Shown here in pieces: positions 1-9,022 of a stretch of 64,000 nucleotides of DNA. Every line of letters starts with the position of its first letter. Position 1 is the first letter of the stretch. The stretch is from Hexactinellida sp. DTS-2022. Its lineage: Eukaryota; Porifera; Hexactinellida. The stretch lies in assembly GCA_028753945.1 (NCBI GenBank), contig JAPNXP010000001.1:16358501-16422500 (forward strand). Direction: 5' to 3'. Made by a program: the position numbers and the translations under genes. Under the pieces are notes generated by a model, which was given only the letters and a program-made list of their open reading frames with translations, searched no databases and was not told the origin of the DNA.

Positions 1-483
1 AAGAAATTATGTTTATTACTGAAACAACGTCTTAATGATGCTACCCTTCATGAGAATCAACCGGACTACATAATACTATATTACAGAATTGTTTGTCGTG
101 AGTACAAGTGTTCTTCTAGAATCTTTCTATTTGGTTTTTTCCTTCAAATAATGGGCCTGTCTTTATATTGTATCCAACCAATAATGATGGCAATTGTCCG
201 AGATTGGAGCCAGCATGTTTCTTACAACTCAAAGGACTATATTAATCTTAACACATTTAATATTAGCTTATATATTTATGATCAAATTATAAATTCAGCG
301 GAACTGGTTCTATTAACTCTGGGCACTAGCTTACAGATAATCCTTTATATGATTGTATCACTGAAACTTTTGTTAAGAACTGTTTGTAGCAAGATTCGAC
401 AAACTAGAAAATTTCATTCTGCTAAAGCTGCAATTAAAATCATGATCGAGAGAAATCAATCTGCTTACTTACAGAACAATTAA
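1..483 (+). CDS. C-terminal part of a probable 7TM (rhodopsin-like) receptor, partial
   Basis: The frame is open from the first base of the window to the TAA at 481-483 (160 residues), so the 5' end lies outside. Two strongly hydrophobic stretches are visible: one around SRIFLFGFFLQIMGL (about 115-205) containing an internal proline, and one around ELVLLTLGTSLQIILYMIV (about 305-380). They are joined by a short polar loop with N-x-S/T sites and followed by a basic tail. This fits TM6 - extracellular loop 3 - TM7 - cytoplasmic tail of a class A receptor. The LQIILY stretch sits where NPxxY would be but lacks the Asn-Pro. Ligand and family are unknown, and it could be another multi-pass membrane protein. 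Confidence 0.4.
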   Translation, partial: KKLCLLLKQRLNDATLHENQPDYIILYYRIVCREYKCSSRIFLFGFFLQIMGLSLYCIQPIMMAIVRDWSQHVSYNSKDYINLNTFNISLYIYDQIINSAELVLLTLGTSLQIILYMIVSLKLLLRTVCSKIRQTRKFHSAKAAIKIMIERNQSAYLQNN

Positions 484-1216
484 CCTCGTATCTTGTAATT
501 GGCTTAACTAACAGAAGAAATATTGGGTCTATTGTAAAAACATTCTAAAATTAATCACACATAAATATAACGCTTTTAAACTTCATTCATTATTAGTATT
601 ACATACAAGTTTGGAGTTTCAATTATTTGTCATAAAATGTTTGATTTGTAATATTATTGTTATATAATTCTGTTGTTTATTATTTGTATAAATCGTAATT
701 AAATTTTTTAAGGCTTTGACATATTTGGGACAACAGTGAATTGCCAATTGTTGGACATGATTTTACTGGCTTTTGATTAAATAAGAATTTCTGAATTCAC
801 TAATTATGTCACAATCGTATAACATCCCCACAATACATTTCACACAAACTTGAGGTGTGTGTCACCGATCCGTCGCAAAGCGACCGATACCGAAGGGCTC
901 GTTAACCTTATATAGAAAGGTGAAAAACATATTACTCACATTACACAATTATTTGAAGTGATCCAAATTGAATTCCTATTCGCTAATTAATGATACATTT
1001 CTTGTGTCTAACCTCATCAGATTAAGAGATATAATAAGTACACAATGGACCCAACTTCCAGGACCCGAGTATGACTGCCTTCAATATTTGATTAATGAAA
1101 GTACAGTATGCTCCCAGTGGCGGATTAACTGCACTTGGGGCTTGAGGCTAATTGCCTTTGAGGCCCCTCTTATATACTGACACCTTTTTTGCTAAACAAT
1201 AAGTTTCTACATAATA
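484..1216. other. Gene-free AT-rich spacer
   Basis: Apart from the repeat end at 849-902 I see only AT-rich unique-looking sequence. The short open frame at 968-1180 has no recognisable domain. Confidence 0.4.
849..902 (+). repeat. 3'-end fragment of Helentron-like repeat family
   Basis: This carries the family's terminal module: CTTGAGGTG, then the hairpin GTCGCAAAGCGAC, then CGAAGGGCTCG. No internal tandem repeat is attached, so it is a terminal fragment only. Confidence 0.6.
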
Positions 1217-1656
1217 CCGACGAGCCCTTCGGTCTCGGTTTCTTTGAGACAGATCGATGCTACGCACCTCAAGTTAACAGCCACAAGTCGGCCTTATCCC
1301 TCACCATTTCTACCATGGAGGATTTTGATACATCCCTTTCTACCATTTTCAATTGTTTTAGGTTGTGTACCAATAATAGCCGTTGAAAGCTTACTTCTAG
1401 GTAGATTTTGAGTTTTTAGGCATTTGTTTACCTATTTTTGTAAGCAACAACAACAAATATTTATATTTGAAATTTATAATTGCGAAATTGGAAATCAGCA
1501 TACTCGTTTACCTTTTATAACATTTGTTACATCTTATAATATTTGGAACTTAGTCTCTATCTCAATTATACATGCGGTTTTTATTCCCCCATCACTTTAA
1601 TACAATCCGGACAAACACAGACACACAAACAAACAACAATCGAGGTTTATAAATAT
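1217..1656 (-). mobile_element. Helentron-like non-autonomous element, reverse orientation
   Basis: Read on the minus strand it starts near 1656 with the family 5' segment (CTCGATTGTTG, then a GT-rich run and GTATTAAAGTGATGGGGGAA), has about one and a half internal ~140-bp repeats (TAGGTAAACAAGTATGC type), and ends at 1217 with the hairpin module AAAGAAACCGAGACCGAAGG. The terminal hairpin is mutated relative to other copies, suggesting an older insertion. No coding capacity. Confidence 0.6.
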
Positions 1657-2540
1657 GGATTTAAGTAGAAGAAGCAATTTTTATTTATACCAAATTGGTG
1701 GCCTTAATACCCTCTAATTTTTGATCAAACACGACTTTTTTCGGGGGCTCTAGGGGAAAAAATGCTATTTTGGGTGATCCCCTGAAAAAATCCTTAGAGG
1801 GAACACTGCTACCAATAACCCAAATCTCAATGTTGAAAATGTAAACCTTGTCTGTCTGAAATACCAAAAAACCACACGGACCGAATATTTCGAGACAAGC
1901 CTATAATGGTGTACGATCTGTGTACCTAAGGATGATGATCTGTGTACCTAAGGATGATGATTTGTGTACTTTTTGTTATATGGGAGGAAGTCATATTCGC
2001 CTATAATATCTTTCGGGAGGAAAGTATTAGTATACATTAGGTACATTAGGGTGCTCAAAGGAAACTGTACTAATTAGCACTAATAGTATCTAATTTTTGT
2101 TTATTCGTAGTATAGTATTTAGTAGTAGTGTCTTGGAAATTTTGGTCCGTGGGGACCAAAGTTTTCATGGAAATTTGATCCTTCTGTGGAAAATTGGTCC
2201 CTCTGAGGTTTGGCTTATTTAGTTACCGTATTTACTTGAATAGTAGCCTATGCGATTTTTCACCACATTGGGACCAATGATTTTTATGAATCAGCATGTT
2301 ACTGGAAAATTGGGACCCGAAAATTGGTCAATATTCCATGGAAAAATGGTCAGTTTCCAACTTTTCTACATATTCTGATGCAAACGTTAAAGAGTTAGTT
2401 CTAAATTTCCGAATTAAACTAGGCAATTGCAATACAATGCAACAAATAGTTGATATAATTTAGTAATTTATCCTACTTTTACATTTGGTTACGTCATTAC
2501 TTTACACGTACGTATATATATAATTAGCTCTATAGTAGTA
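1657..2540. other. Gene-free spacer upstream of USP14 with a short tandem repeat
   Basis: At about 1911-1975 a 22-bp unit (GATCTGTGTACCTAAGGATG core) is repeated about 2.5 times. The rest is AT-rich; around 2140-2350 several GGTCC / GGGACCAA words recur in both orientations without forming a clear element. The region just 5' of the USP14 ATG (2500-2540) presumably holds its promoter, but no motif is diagnostic. Confidence 0.4.
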
Positions 2541-4022
2541 ATGCCTAAGTTCATAGTATCTGTGAAGTGGGGCAAGACTCGGTTCTCAGACCTGGAGCTG
2601 AACACGGATGAGACTCCACAGGTATTCAAGGCTCAGCTGTTTGCCCTCACCAACATATCCCCGGAGAGACAGCGCATCCTATATAAAGCAAAGACTCTAT
2701 CCGACACAGACTGGACTGACTTCTCCCCGCACCTCAAGGACGGCATTACCCTCATGCTCCTGGGAACCTCTGCAGAGGTGCCCACGCGTCCTGACCTGAA
2801 CCCGGAGCTGGCAGAGGCAATGGAGCTGGAGCAGGGCGGGGCAGCGGGACTGCCGCGCGGGATTGTCAACCTCGGCAACACCTGCTACATGAATGCTACC
2901 GTACAGTGTCTGAAGGCAGTCCCCGAGCTAAAGGAGGCGCTGCGTCGCTTCTCGCCCCCCGCGGACCCCTCTCTGGCGCCGCACGACTCCACTTCACAGT
3001 CCCTGACGGTCTCGCTCCGAAACCTGTTCTCCTTCCTGGAGCGGGCGGGAGAGCCGCTGCAGCCACTCATGTTCCTGCAGGCCCTGCACTCCGTGGTGCC
3101 GGCGTTCGCGATAAAGGGGCCGAGAGGGGGTCTGCAGCAGCAGGACGCTCAGGAGTGCTGGATAGAGATCCTGAGGGTCATCGGCCCCTACCTCTCCGGG
3201 GGGCCCCCAGCTGGGAGGGACGGGGCGAGCAGTCAGCCCAACCTGGTGGACCAGTTCTTCTCCGGGCTACTCAAGTGTAGCTACAGCTGCAAGGAGGCCG
3301 ACGAGCCTGTGACCAGCTCTGCGGAGAAGTTCATGTCTCTGCAGTGCTACATAGAGCATGACGTCAGATACCTGGAGTCCGGCATACGGGTCGGGCTGAA
3401 GGGAGACGTGGAGAAGCCCAGCGCGAGTCTCGGACGGAACTGTGTGTATTCGCGCAGCTCCCTCATAGACCGACTCCCGGGCTACCTGACTGTGCAGGTT
3501 ATGCGCTTCGACTTCGGTAAGTACTCATCCGCGGTAGCCGGGGACGAGATGGTGTCTCGTAAGATCCTCAAGGACATAAAGTTCTCGTTCTGTCTCGACG
3601 TGTTTCCCTTCTGCACGCCCGAGCTGCAGGCTATACTAGCGCCAATGCGGGGTCGCTTCAAGCGGCTGGAGGATTCCCGAGACGATAAGAAGGCCGGGGA
3701 GACGGAGACGGAGACGGCAGAGGAGCCGGAGCTCCCGCTGCCGCCGGAGGACCCCGGGGCTAACAACTCCGGGTACTACGATCTGATAGCCGTGTTGACG
3801 CACCAGGGACGCTCTATAAACTCCGGACACTACGTGGCCTGGGTGCGACAGGGGGAGGAGGAGTGGAACAAGCTAGACGACGACAGAATCGACCCAGTGG
3901 ACCCTGCCACCGTTCTTAAGCTGAGCGGGGGCGGGGATAACCACATAGCGTATCTGCTGCTGTACGCTAGCCGCAGCTACGAGCGAGCAGCGGCGGCTCC
4001 CAGGAAGAAGAAGAAGCTGTAA
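2541..4022 (+). CDS. USP14: Ubiquitin carboxyl-terminal hydrolase 14 (proteasome-associated deubiquitinase)
   Basis: A single 493-residue ORF, almost the same length as human USP14 (494). Residues 1 to about 80 form the ubiquitin-like domain (MPKFIVSVKWGK, then ELNTDETPQVFKAQL), which in this family docks on the proteasome base. The USP catalytic domain begins near residue 104 with the Cys box LGNTCYMNATVQC (nucleophile Cys115) and contains LQQQDAQECW. The His box is SGHYVAWV (His430), followed by NKLDDDR and LSGGGDNHIAYLLLY. USP14 trims ubiquitin chains from proteasome-bound substrates. The start is chosen because MPKFIVSVKWGK aligns with the conserved family N-terminus. The gene has no introns here, is much richer in GC than its flanks, and ends in a lysine-rich tail (KKKKKL). 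All key residues are intact. Confidence 0.97.
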   Translation: MPKFIVSVKWGKTRFSDLELNTDETPQVFKAQLFALTNISPERQRILYKAKTLSDTDWTDFSPHLKDGITLMLLGTSAEVPTRPDLNPELAEAMELEQGGAAGLPRGIVNLGNTCYMNATVQCLKAVPELKEALRRFSPPADPSLAPHDSTSQSLTVSLRNLFSFLERAGEPLQPLMFLQALHSVVPAFAIKGPRGGLQQQDAQECWIEILRVIGPYLSGGPPAGRDGASSQPNLVDQFFSGLLKCSYSCKEADEPVTSSAEKFMSLQCYIEHDVRYLESGIRVGLKGDVEKPSASLGRNCVYSRSSLIDRLPGYLTVQVMRFDFGKYSSAVAGDEMVSRKILKDIKFSFCLDVFPFCTPELQAILAPMRGRFKRLEDSRDDKKAGETETETAEEPELPLPPEDPGANNSGYYDLIAVLTHQGRSINSGHYVAWVRQGEEEWNKLDDDRIDPVDPATVLKLSGGGDNHIAYLLLYASRSYERAAAAPRKKKKL

Positions 4023-5299
4023 CGTGAGTGCTGTAGTTGTAACTAGTGGAAATTGTTTATAATACTATGTAGACCAAGGATACTCATTTTAATGCTTACA
4101 CTCATTATTGAGTTGCACTGTTCTACTCTTGTAATGGGCTTGTTAGATAGTATTTACAATACATTGATTCAATTTACACTCATGATCGCTATAATTAAGT
4201 TCTGAATATCAAATTGTACACATGAAATCTCGCATCGAATCGAATATATTTGTAAGCATAGGCCCGAGCCCCTCCCCAGCTCCCCTTGGAAAACCTTGTT
4301 CTTACTTTCCAATTGAACTCGGTTGAATATCCGAGGGTTTTCTTAATATATGAGACTAAGCCCCCCCCCCCCTGCAATTCTCATATCCCAACCTACTATC
4401 ACTTTCTGGCTACTGGCCTGCAGTAGGGTGACCAGGTGTCCTATTTTTAGAATGACAGTCCTTTTCAGACTAACTGCCTTCTTACAATGTGTCCTTTATC
4501 TTTTTGAAAGAAAGTAAGACACATTTACAGTCTGTTCTCTTTAATAGTCCTCTTAAATTTTGTTGTTGTTCAACCATACTCAGATTCCTAAAGTATGCTA
4601 GTCTACGTCCTAATGCTATAGCCTAGATTCTCAAATGTTCTACTTCTCTAATACTGGGTTTCTCAACATGCGGTCTATTTATTTTAAACGTGCCCTTCTT
4701 TTGAAGTAGAACGTCTGGTCACCTTACTTGAGAGGCACCTAATTTGACAATTAACCAAAAACGGCCTGTTAAATTTTAAGGAATTTTAAATGAACAAAGT
4801 GGTAAATTAGTCATATCCCTTTAACAAAATTTTCCATTTTGTTCAAAACTGGCGTATTCTGATTTGTTAATATATCTTTTGTTATTTTTAAGAATTTTTC
4901 AGCATTTATATATTACTGTATTCAACATTTATAGCTTAATGTATCCTATGAATGTCAATGCCCTCTGCAAATCAATTATCGTCCCGGTTATTATTGAAGA
5001 AAATTATGTACATATAACTACATAATTTTATTATTTGCGAGATTATACATTGTTTTTGTCAAAACTTCTACAAAGTCCGATTAAAAGTTTCGAGCCCTCC
5101 CTCTCTGTTTTAGGGCTTTTTTAAAAGTTCGGCGCCCCTGTTTATAAGACTATAGCATTGTTCTTCTTAGACTTCTTGGTTAGAGGCGGGATTGAAGCTC
5201 TATGGAACTTTGGCGGATTTTTAAAAGTTAGCCCTGTTAGGTTTCTATGACATAATCAGGGTTCTCACCAGGATTTTTCGTTGTAAGGGTACATTAGAG
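4023..5299. other. Gene-free spacer
   Basis: AT-rich sequence with a poly-C run near 4362-4373 and no coding or RNA signal that I can support. Confidence 0.4.
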
Positions 5300-5446
5300 C
5301 AGTGCCGTAGCCACCAATTAAAAGTGGTCAGGTTAGACCGGGCTGGATACAGTACCAACAGGGCCAAGGGTTCAGGTTAACCTGTCCAACCAACTAAAAG
5401 TGGTCAGGTTGAAACCTGACCAACCTGACCAGTGGCTACGGCCCTG
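5300..5446. mobile_element. Small inverted-repeat element (MITE), family CAGTGCCGTAGCCAC
   Basis: The ends are inverted repeats: CAGTGCCGTAGCCAC at 5300 and GTGGCTACGGCCCTG ending at 5446 (14 of 15 match). Internal copies of AAAGTGGTCAGGTT also appear. TAGAG flanks both sides (5295-5299 and 5447-5451), a possible 5-bp target duplication. No ORF. A diverged relative lies at about 51708-51814. Confidence 0.6.
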
Positions 5447-6133
5447 TAGAGTGAGATATTACTTAATGTCAGTGATTTAATGAAACCTTCAAATAACAAT
5501 ATTGATTTAAAGGGCCCACTTACAACATGTGAATAAAGGGTACAATTGTTTTCAAGAAGGGCATGTACCTTTTGATAGAGGCCTAGCGAAAACCCTGGAC
5601 ATGATTAAGCTATGTAAAGTATAAGTGATACAGAATATCTTTCATTCAATGTTCAACCGAATATTTCATGCGAAATTATTCGGTTGACCAAATATATCTA
5701 GTTATTAATATAATTTACGGGGTATAGAGCCGCCTATTACCTAATATTTATACAAAGCTAGCTCTACTTGTTCATAAAATGATTATTTATCTACTATTTG
5801 GTCAGCCATATATCAGTATTGGTCGAACAAATATATTCGGTTGAACAAAATTTATTCGGTTAATAAATCGATATTTGGTTGAAACTGCTATTATCAAGTC
5901 TCAAAGTTAAGTTAATATTTTGATCAAATTCAATGGGTCACCAATGTTGACCCATTGTCCACTCTACCTTTAACAAAATATATTAAACAGTAGACTCCAG
6001 TCATCTCTATAAGTGTACCCCTAATATTCCCCTTTCTATTAGAAAGAAACTAATTGTATAAAGCAAAGTAAAATACTACCAGCAACAAAAATATAAATAC
6101 TACCAGCAACAAAAATATAAATACTAGTAAAGT
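5447..6133. other. Gene-free spacer with short repeats
   Basis: Around 5645-5885 the word TTCGGTTGAcCAAATAT and its relatives recur in both orientations, hinting at a decayed palindromic repeat. At about 6073-6130 a 30-bp unit (ATACTACCAGCAACAAAAAT) is duplicated just 3' of the NHL gene. Confidence 0.4.
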
Positions 6134-7366
6134 TCAAAAGAATTGCAACAAATGAGACTGCTTCCAATCAACAACAACAAGAAGTCCCTCCATGTTGATA
6201 TCTATGCCTCTAGGAGATTGGAACTCTCCAGGTTCTGTCCCTTTGTATCCCATGGTACCGACAAGCTGTCCCTCTCTGTTGAACACTTTCACACTATTAG
6301 CTCCTTCGTCACTAATTATAATATTCATGTGTCTGTCCAGACAGAAATAGCTAGCTCCAATCAGCTGTTCCTGTGGCACAATCAAATGCATTAGGTTCCC
6401 ATTTCTGGTAAATGATTGGATAGAATAGGGACACCCAACAAACAGGACTATAATTAGAGAGGGAGCTAATTTTAGGTCCCATAGCATAGTGCCCTCTGTT
6501 ATATGTGGAGAGTTAAGTGGAGTCATATCGACAGACCGCAAATCCTCAACACTCAAATGAGATATGCTATTTGTATCACGCATTCCTACATACAGTGTGT
6601 CTGTGTCAACTGACAGACCATACATGTCATACTCTGTTTCAACACAACACAGAATGTCCCCAGACACTTTATCTAGCTTGTAGATACTATGTGGATAATC
6701 ACAGCTGACAAACAGGTGATGGAGTGAGACAGTTATGGAATTAGGAAGGGTCATTCCTTGTGGCTCAATTGTTCTGGAATAATTGCCTTCTTTGCCATAC
6801 ACCTGAATCCTATTAACCCAATCGCACACAAATATATCCCCATTGTCTCTGTCTATTGACAGACCACAAGGAATATCTATTTCAATTTCTCCCTCTCCTT
6901 TATCTACACCAGACCACACTGGGTTGTGTCTGTTCACGTAGGATACACCCTCACACAAGCGACACAATCCAGCCATGCCACCTTCCAACCACCCGTCACG
7001 GCCTTCGAGCCACACAGATGGAATCCGATCCACAGTCGCCTCTAGTACCCGTATCTTCTCGTCCAACTCTCGGGACACATTTATTAGAGTCTCATTGAGC
7101 TCATTGTGTTGGAGATTGTGTGACACCTCAGCTTTGGTCACTTTCAATTGACTCAGCTTCACCTGTCTATCCTCCACTTGTGTCTCTGCCACACGGACCA
7201 CTTCATCCAGCTGTGCCACCAGTTCGAGGTGTCTACCACGTAGCACTTGGAAATAAGACTCGAATCGAACACGTAACTCCTCTTTCGCTATCACCACTTC
7301 CCCTCGAATTCGTTCCAGCTCTATGGCTGTCTCTTCTCGCATGTTCACTACAAACTCAGTTGCCAT
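6134..7366 (-). CDS. TRIM-like coiled-coil / NHL-repeat protein
   Basis: An intronless ORF of 410 residues. Residues about 5-115 are a heptad-rich, Glu/Arg/Leu-rich coiled coil (RGRHLELVAQLDEVVRVAE). Residues about 155-410 form an NHL-type beta-propeller, with repeats such as IPCGLSIDRDNGDIFVCDWV and a closing blade FQSPRGIDINMEGLLVVVDW. This is the C-terminal architecture of TRIM2/TRIM3/TRIM32 and of the many sponge B-box/NHL proteins, but no RING or B-box is encoded, so an E3 activity is not expected. The propeller probably binds protein or RNA. The first Met (7366) is used; the next in-frame Met is only a few codons on (MREE). Confidence 0.8.
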   Translation of the reverse strand: MATEFVVNMREETAIELERIRGEVVIAKEELRVRFESYFQVLRGRHLELVAQLDEVVRVAETQVEDRQVKLSQLKVTKAEVSHNLQHNELNETLINVSRELDEKIRVLEATVDRIPSVWLEGRDGWLEGGMAGLCRLCEGVSYVNRHNPVWSGVDKGEGEIEIDIPCGLSIDRDNGDIFVCDWVNRIQVYGKEGNYSRTIEPQGMTLPNSITVSLHHLFVSCDYPHSIYKLDKVSGDILCCVETEYDMYGLSVDTDTLYVGMRDTNSISHLSVEDLRSVDMTPLNSPHITEGTMLWDLKLAPSLIIVLFVGCPYSIQSFTRNGNLMHLIVPQEQLIGASYFCLDRHMNIIISDEGANSVKVFNREGQLVGTMGYKGTEPGEFQSPRGIDINMEGLLVVVDWKQSHLLQFF

Positions 7367-7711
7367 TACACTCGATTAGTTTTAGTTCCTTTAACACAGT
7401 TGCATTGTCCTATCTCTGCTGGCTGCTCTTCTTATACTCACACAGCTCGCACCACGCAACACGCCACTTCTCTGCTAGCTATCCCGTTACACCACTAACC
7501 ACACAACTCTATCAGGCAATCCCAGAGCTCTCTACTCGCTACACAGCCTGGCAACCATATGCATATGGCTACTATGCTACGTATAACCACATTCCACTAA
7601 TCTATCCGTAGCAACAACATCTGTAATTAGTTATGCTTACTTTCAGTTCTTACCACTAATATGAATAATTACGTGGTTGTAAGTTTTAAAATGCAATTAA
7701 TACAAATTTGA
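7367..7711. other. Upstream region of the NHL gene
   Basis: This presumably holds the promoter of the minus-strand NHL gene. No TATA-like element or RNA gene stands out. A plus-strand open frame overlapping the NHL gene and this region looks like a shadow frame. Confidence 0.3.
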
Positions 7712-8183
7712 AATGAGGCTAGCTTCCAACCGAATCCAACGGGTATTATAAGTAAATAAGTAAGTATGCTGATTACGAATTTCGCATCGAATTTTTATAA
7801 ACTTATAATATAGTAAATATATATTTTTGTTTGCCAAAATAGGTAAACAAATTAATGAAAATTCAAAATGAACCTAGAGGCTAGCTTCCAACGAGTATTC
7901 ATGGTAAACAAGTTAAACTATGGAAAATGGTAGAAAGGGAGACAAGTAAGCATAGGCGTCTTAAATGCAAAGGTCATTCCTTCGGGCCGCCCGGAAATTC
8001 CGGGTAATGTCCGGGTAAACTCCGGTTATAGTATTAATAGTATAGGGGCAATCCTTCCGGGCCGCCCGGACATTTCCGGGCACCCGGGCGGGTTACGACG
8101 CCTATGCAATTAAGGTCGCATATCTGCCGTTAACTTTAGGTGCGTAGCACCATTCCGTCACAAAGCGACCGAGACCGAAGCAC
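7712..8183 (+). mobile_element. Helentron-like element interrupted by a hAT-like MITE
   Basis: Internal ~140-bp repeat sequence (TAGGTAAACAAATTAATGAA type) runs to about 7925. The family segment GGAAAATGGTAGAAAGGGA follows, and the terminal module (GGTGCGTAGCACC, CGACCGAGACCGAAG) ends near 8183. A separate MITE (7951-8106) is inserted just before the terminal module. Confidence 0.6.
7951..8106. mobile_element. hAT-like MITE, family CATAGGCGYC
   Basis: Terminal repeats are CATAGGCGTC (7951-7960) and GACGCCTATG (8097-8106). The flanks CAAGTAAG and CAATTAAG match at 7 of 8 positions, as expected of a slightly decayed 8-bp hAT target duplication. The interior is rich in CCGGG words arranged as inverted repeats. 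Two further copies with exact duplications are at 14311 and 48971. Confidence 0.75.
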
Positions 8184-9022
8184 CTCCCGCTCTGCTGTGG
8201 ACACAACTAATGTATATATTTGTTTGTATGTCCAGAGTTGATTGAAGAAACTGGACGGTTTCCAAATCTGATTTTTGGCTTATAGGGGTAACCTTTGGCG
8301 CTCGACAACAAATTGAGGTTTCCACCCGAAATTTCTCACACCTCATAAAGTTATGACGTCATTGTCACATTTTGAGAACCCTGAAAAGTCACTTTAATAG
8401 AACATGCACATTAATGGTGCGGTTCGTAGGTCATACCAGATTGCCAACTCATTATCGCATGATGACGTCATCAAATTTGACCATTTTAGGCCTATTTTTG
8501 CTGTGATAAATGTTCATAAAAATCGATCAAAATTTGATATACTCTCAAACATACCTTCTCAGGGCACTGTCGTCCGGAGGGTGCCGTAACTGGGTATTTG
8601 CCCGGATCTCAGAAATTCATGGCAAGTTTTTGTCTAATCAGCATTCTCACCTTTTTCAACCGTGGACCCCTCCCATTGACCGTAATACATCTTGAGGGCC
8701 GTGAACCCCCAAGGACTCCAGGTTGGGAACCTCTGGCCTAATCTATATTTCTAGTTCCATTCATAAATCAAAAACGTTAAAAAAAGTTATTAACGGGTTT
8801 TGGATAATTAAACTCCATTATTGGTTAAATTAATACATAATTAGCTTATCATGATACCAATAATCGTGTGCGTTGAGGGAGGTGCCCGTAACTGAGATGT
8901 CGGATTTCGGGGTTTGAGTGTGTTTAGTTTAAAGTTCGAATGTTCATACAATAATGCAAGTTTACAAAATAATTGATTTACGTATACATTTAATTACTGC
9001 TCGTTTATTCATTTCCAGCAGA
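8184..9022. other. Gene-free region upstream of the Eph receptor
   Basis: Contains a decayed repeat (about 8560-8620) that shares GTCCGGAGGGTGCC and TTGCCCGGATCT words with 23680-23715. Otherwise AT-rich; no promoter motif can be assigned. Confidence 0.35.

Noticed and set aside
968-1386. Short plus-strand frames 968-1180 and 1189-1386
   Set aside because: No domain; the second lies in a Helentron-like repeat.
7120-7611. 163-residue plus-strand frame overlapping the NHL gene
   Set aside because: Antisense shadow of the coiled-coil coding region extended into the upstream flank.
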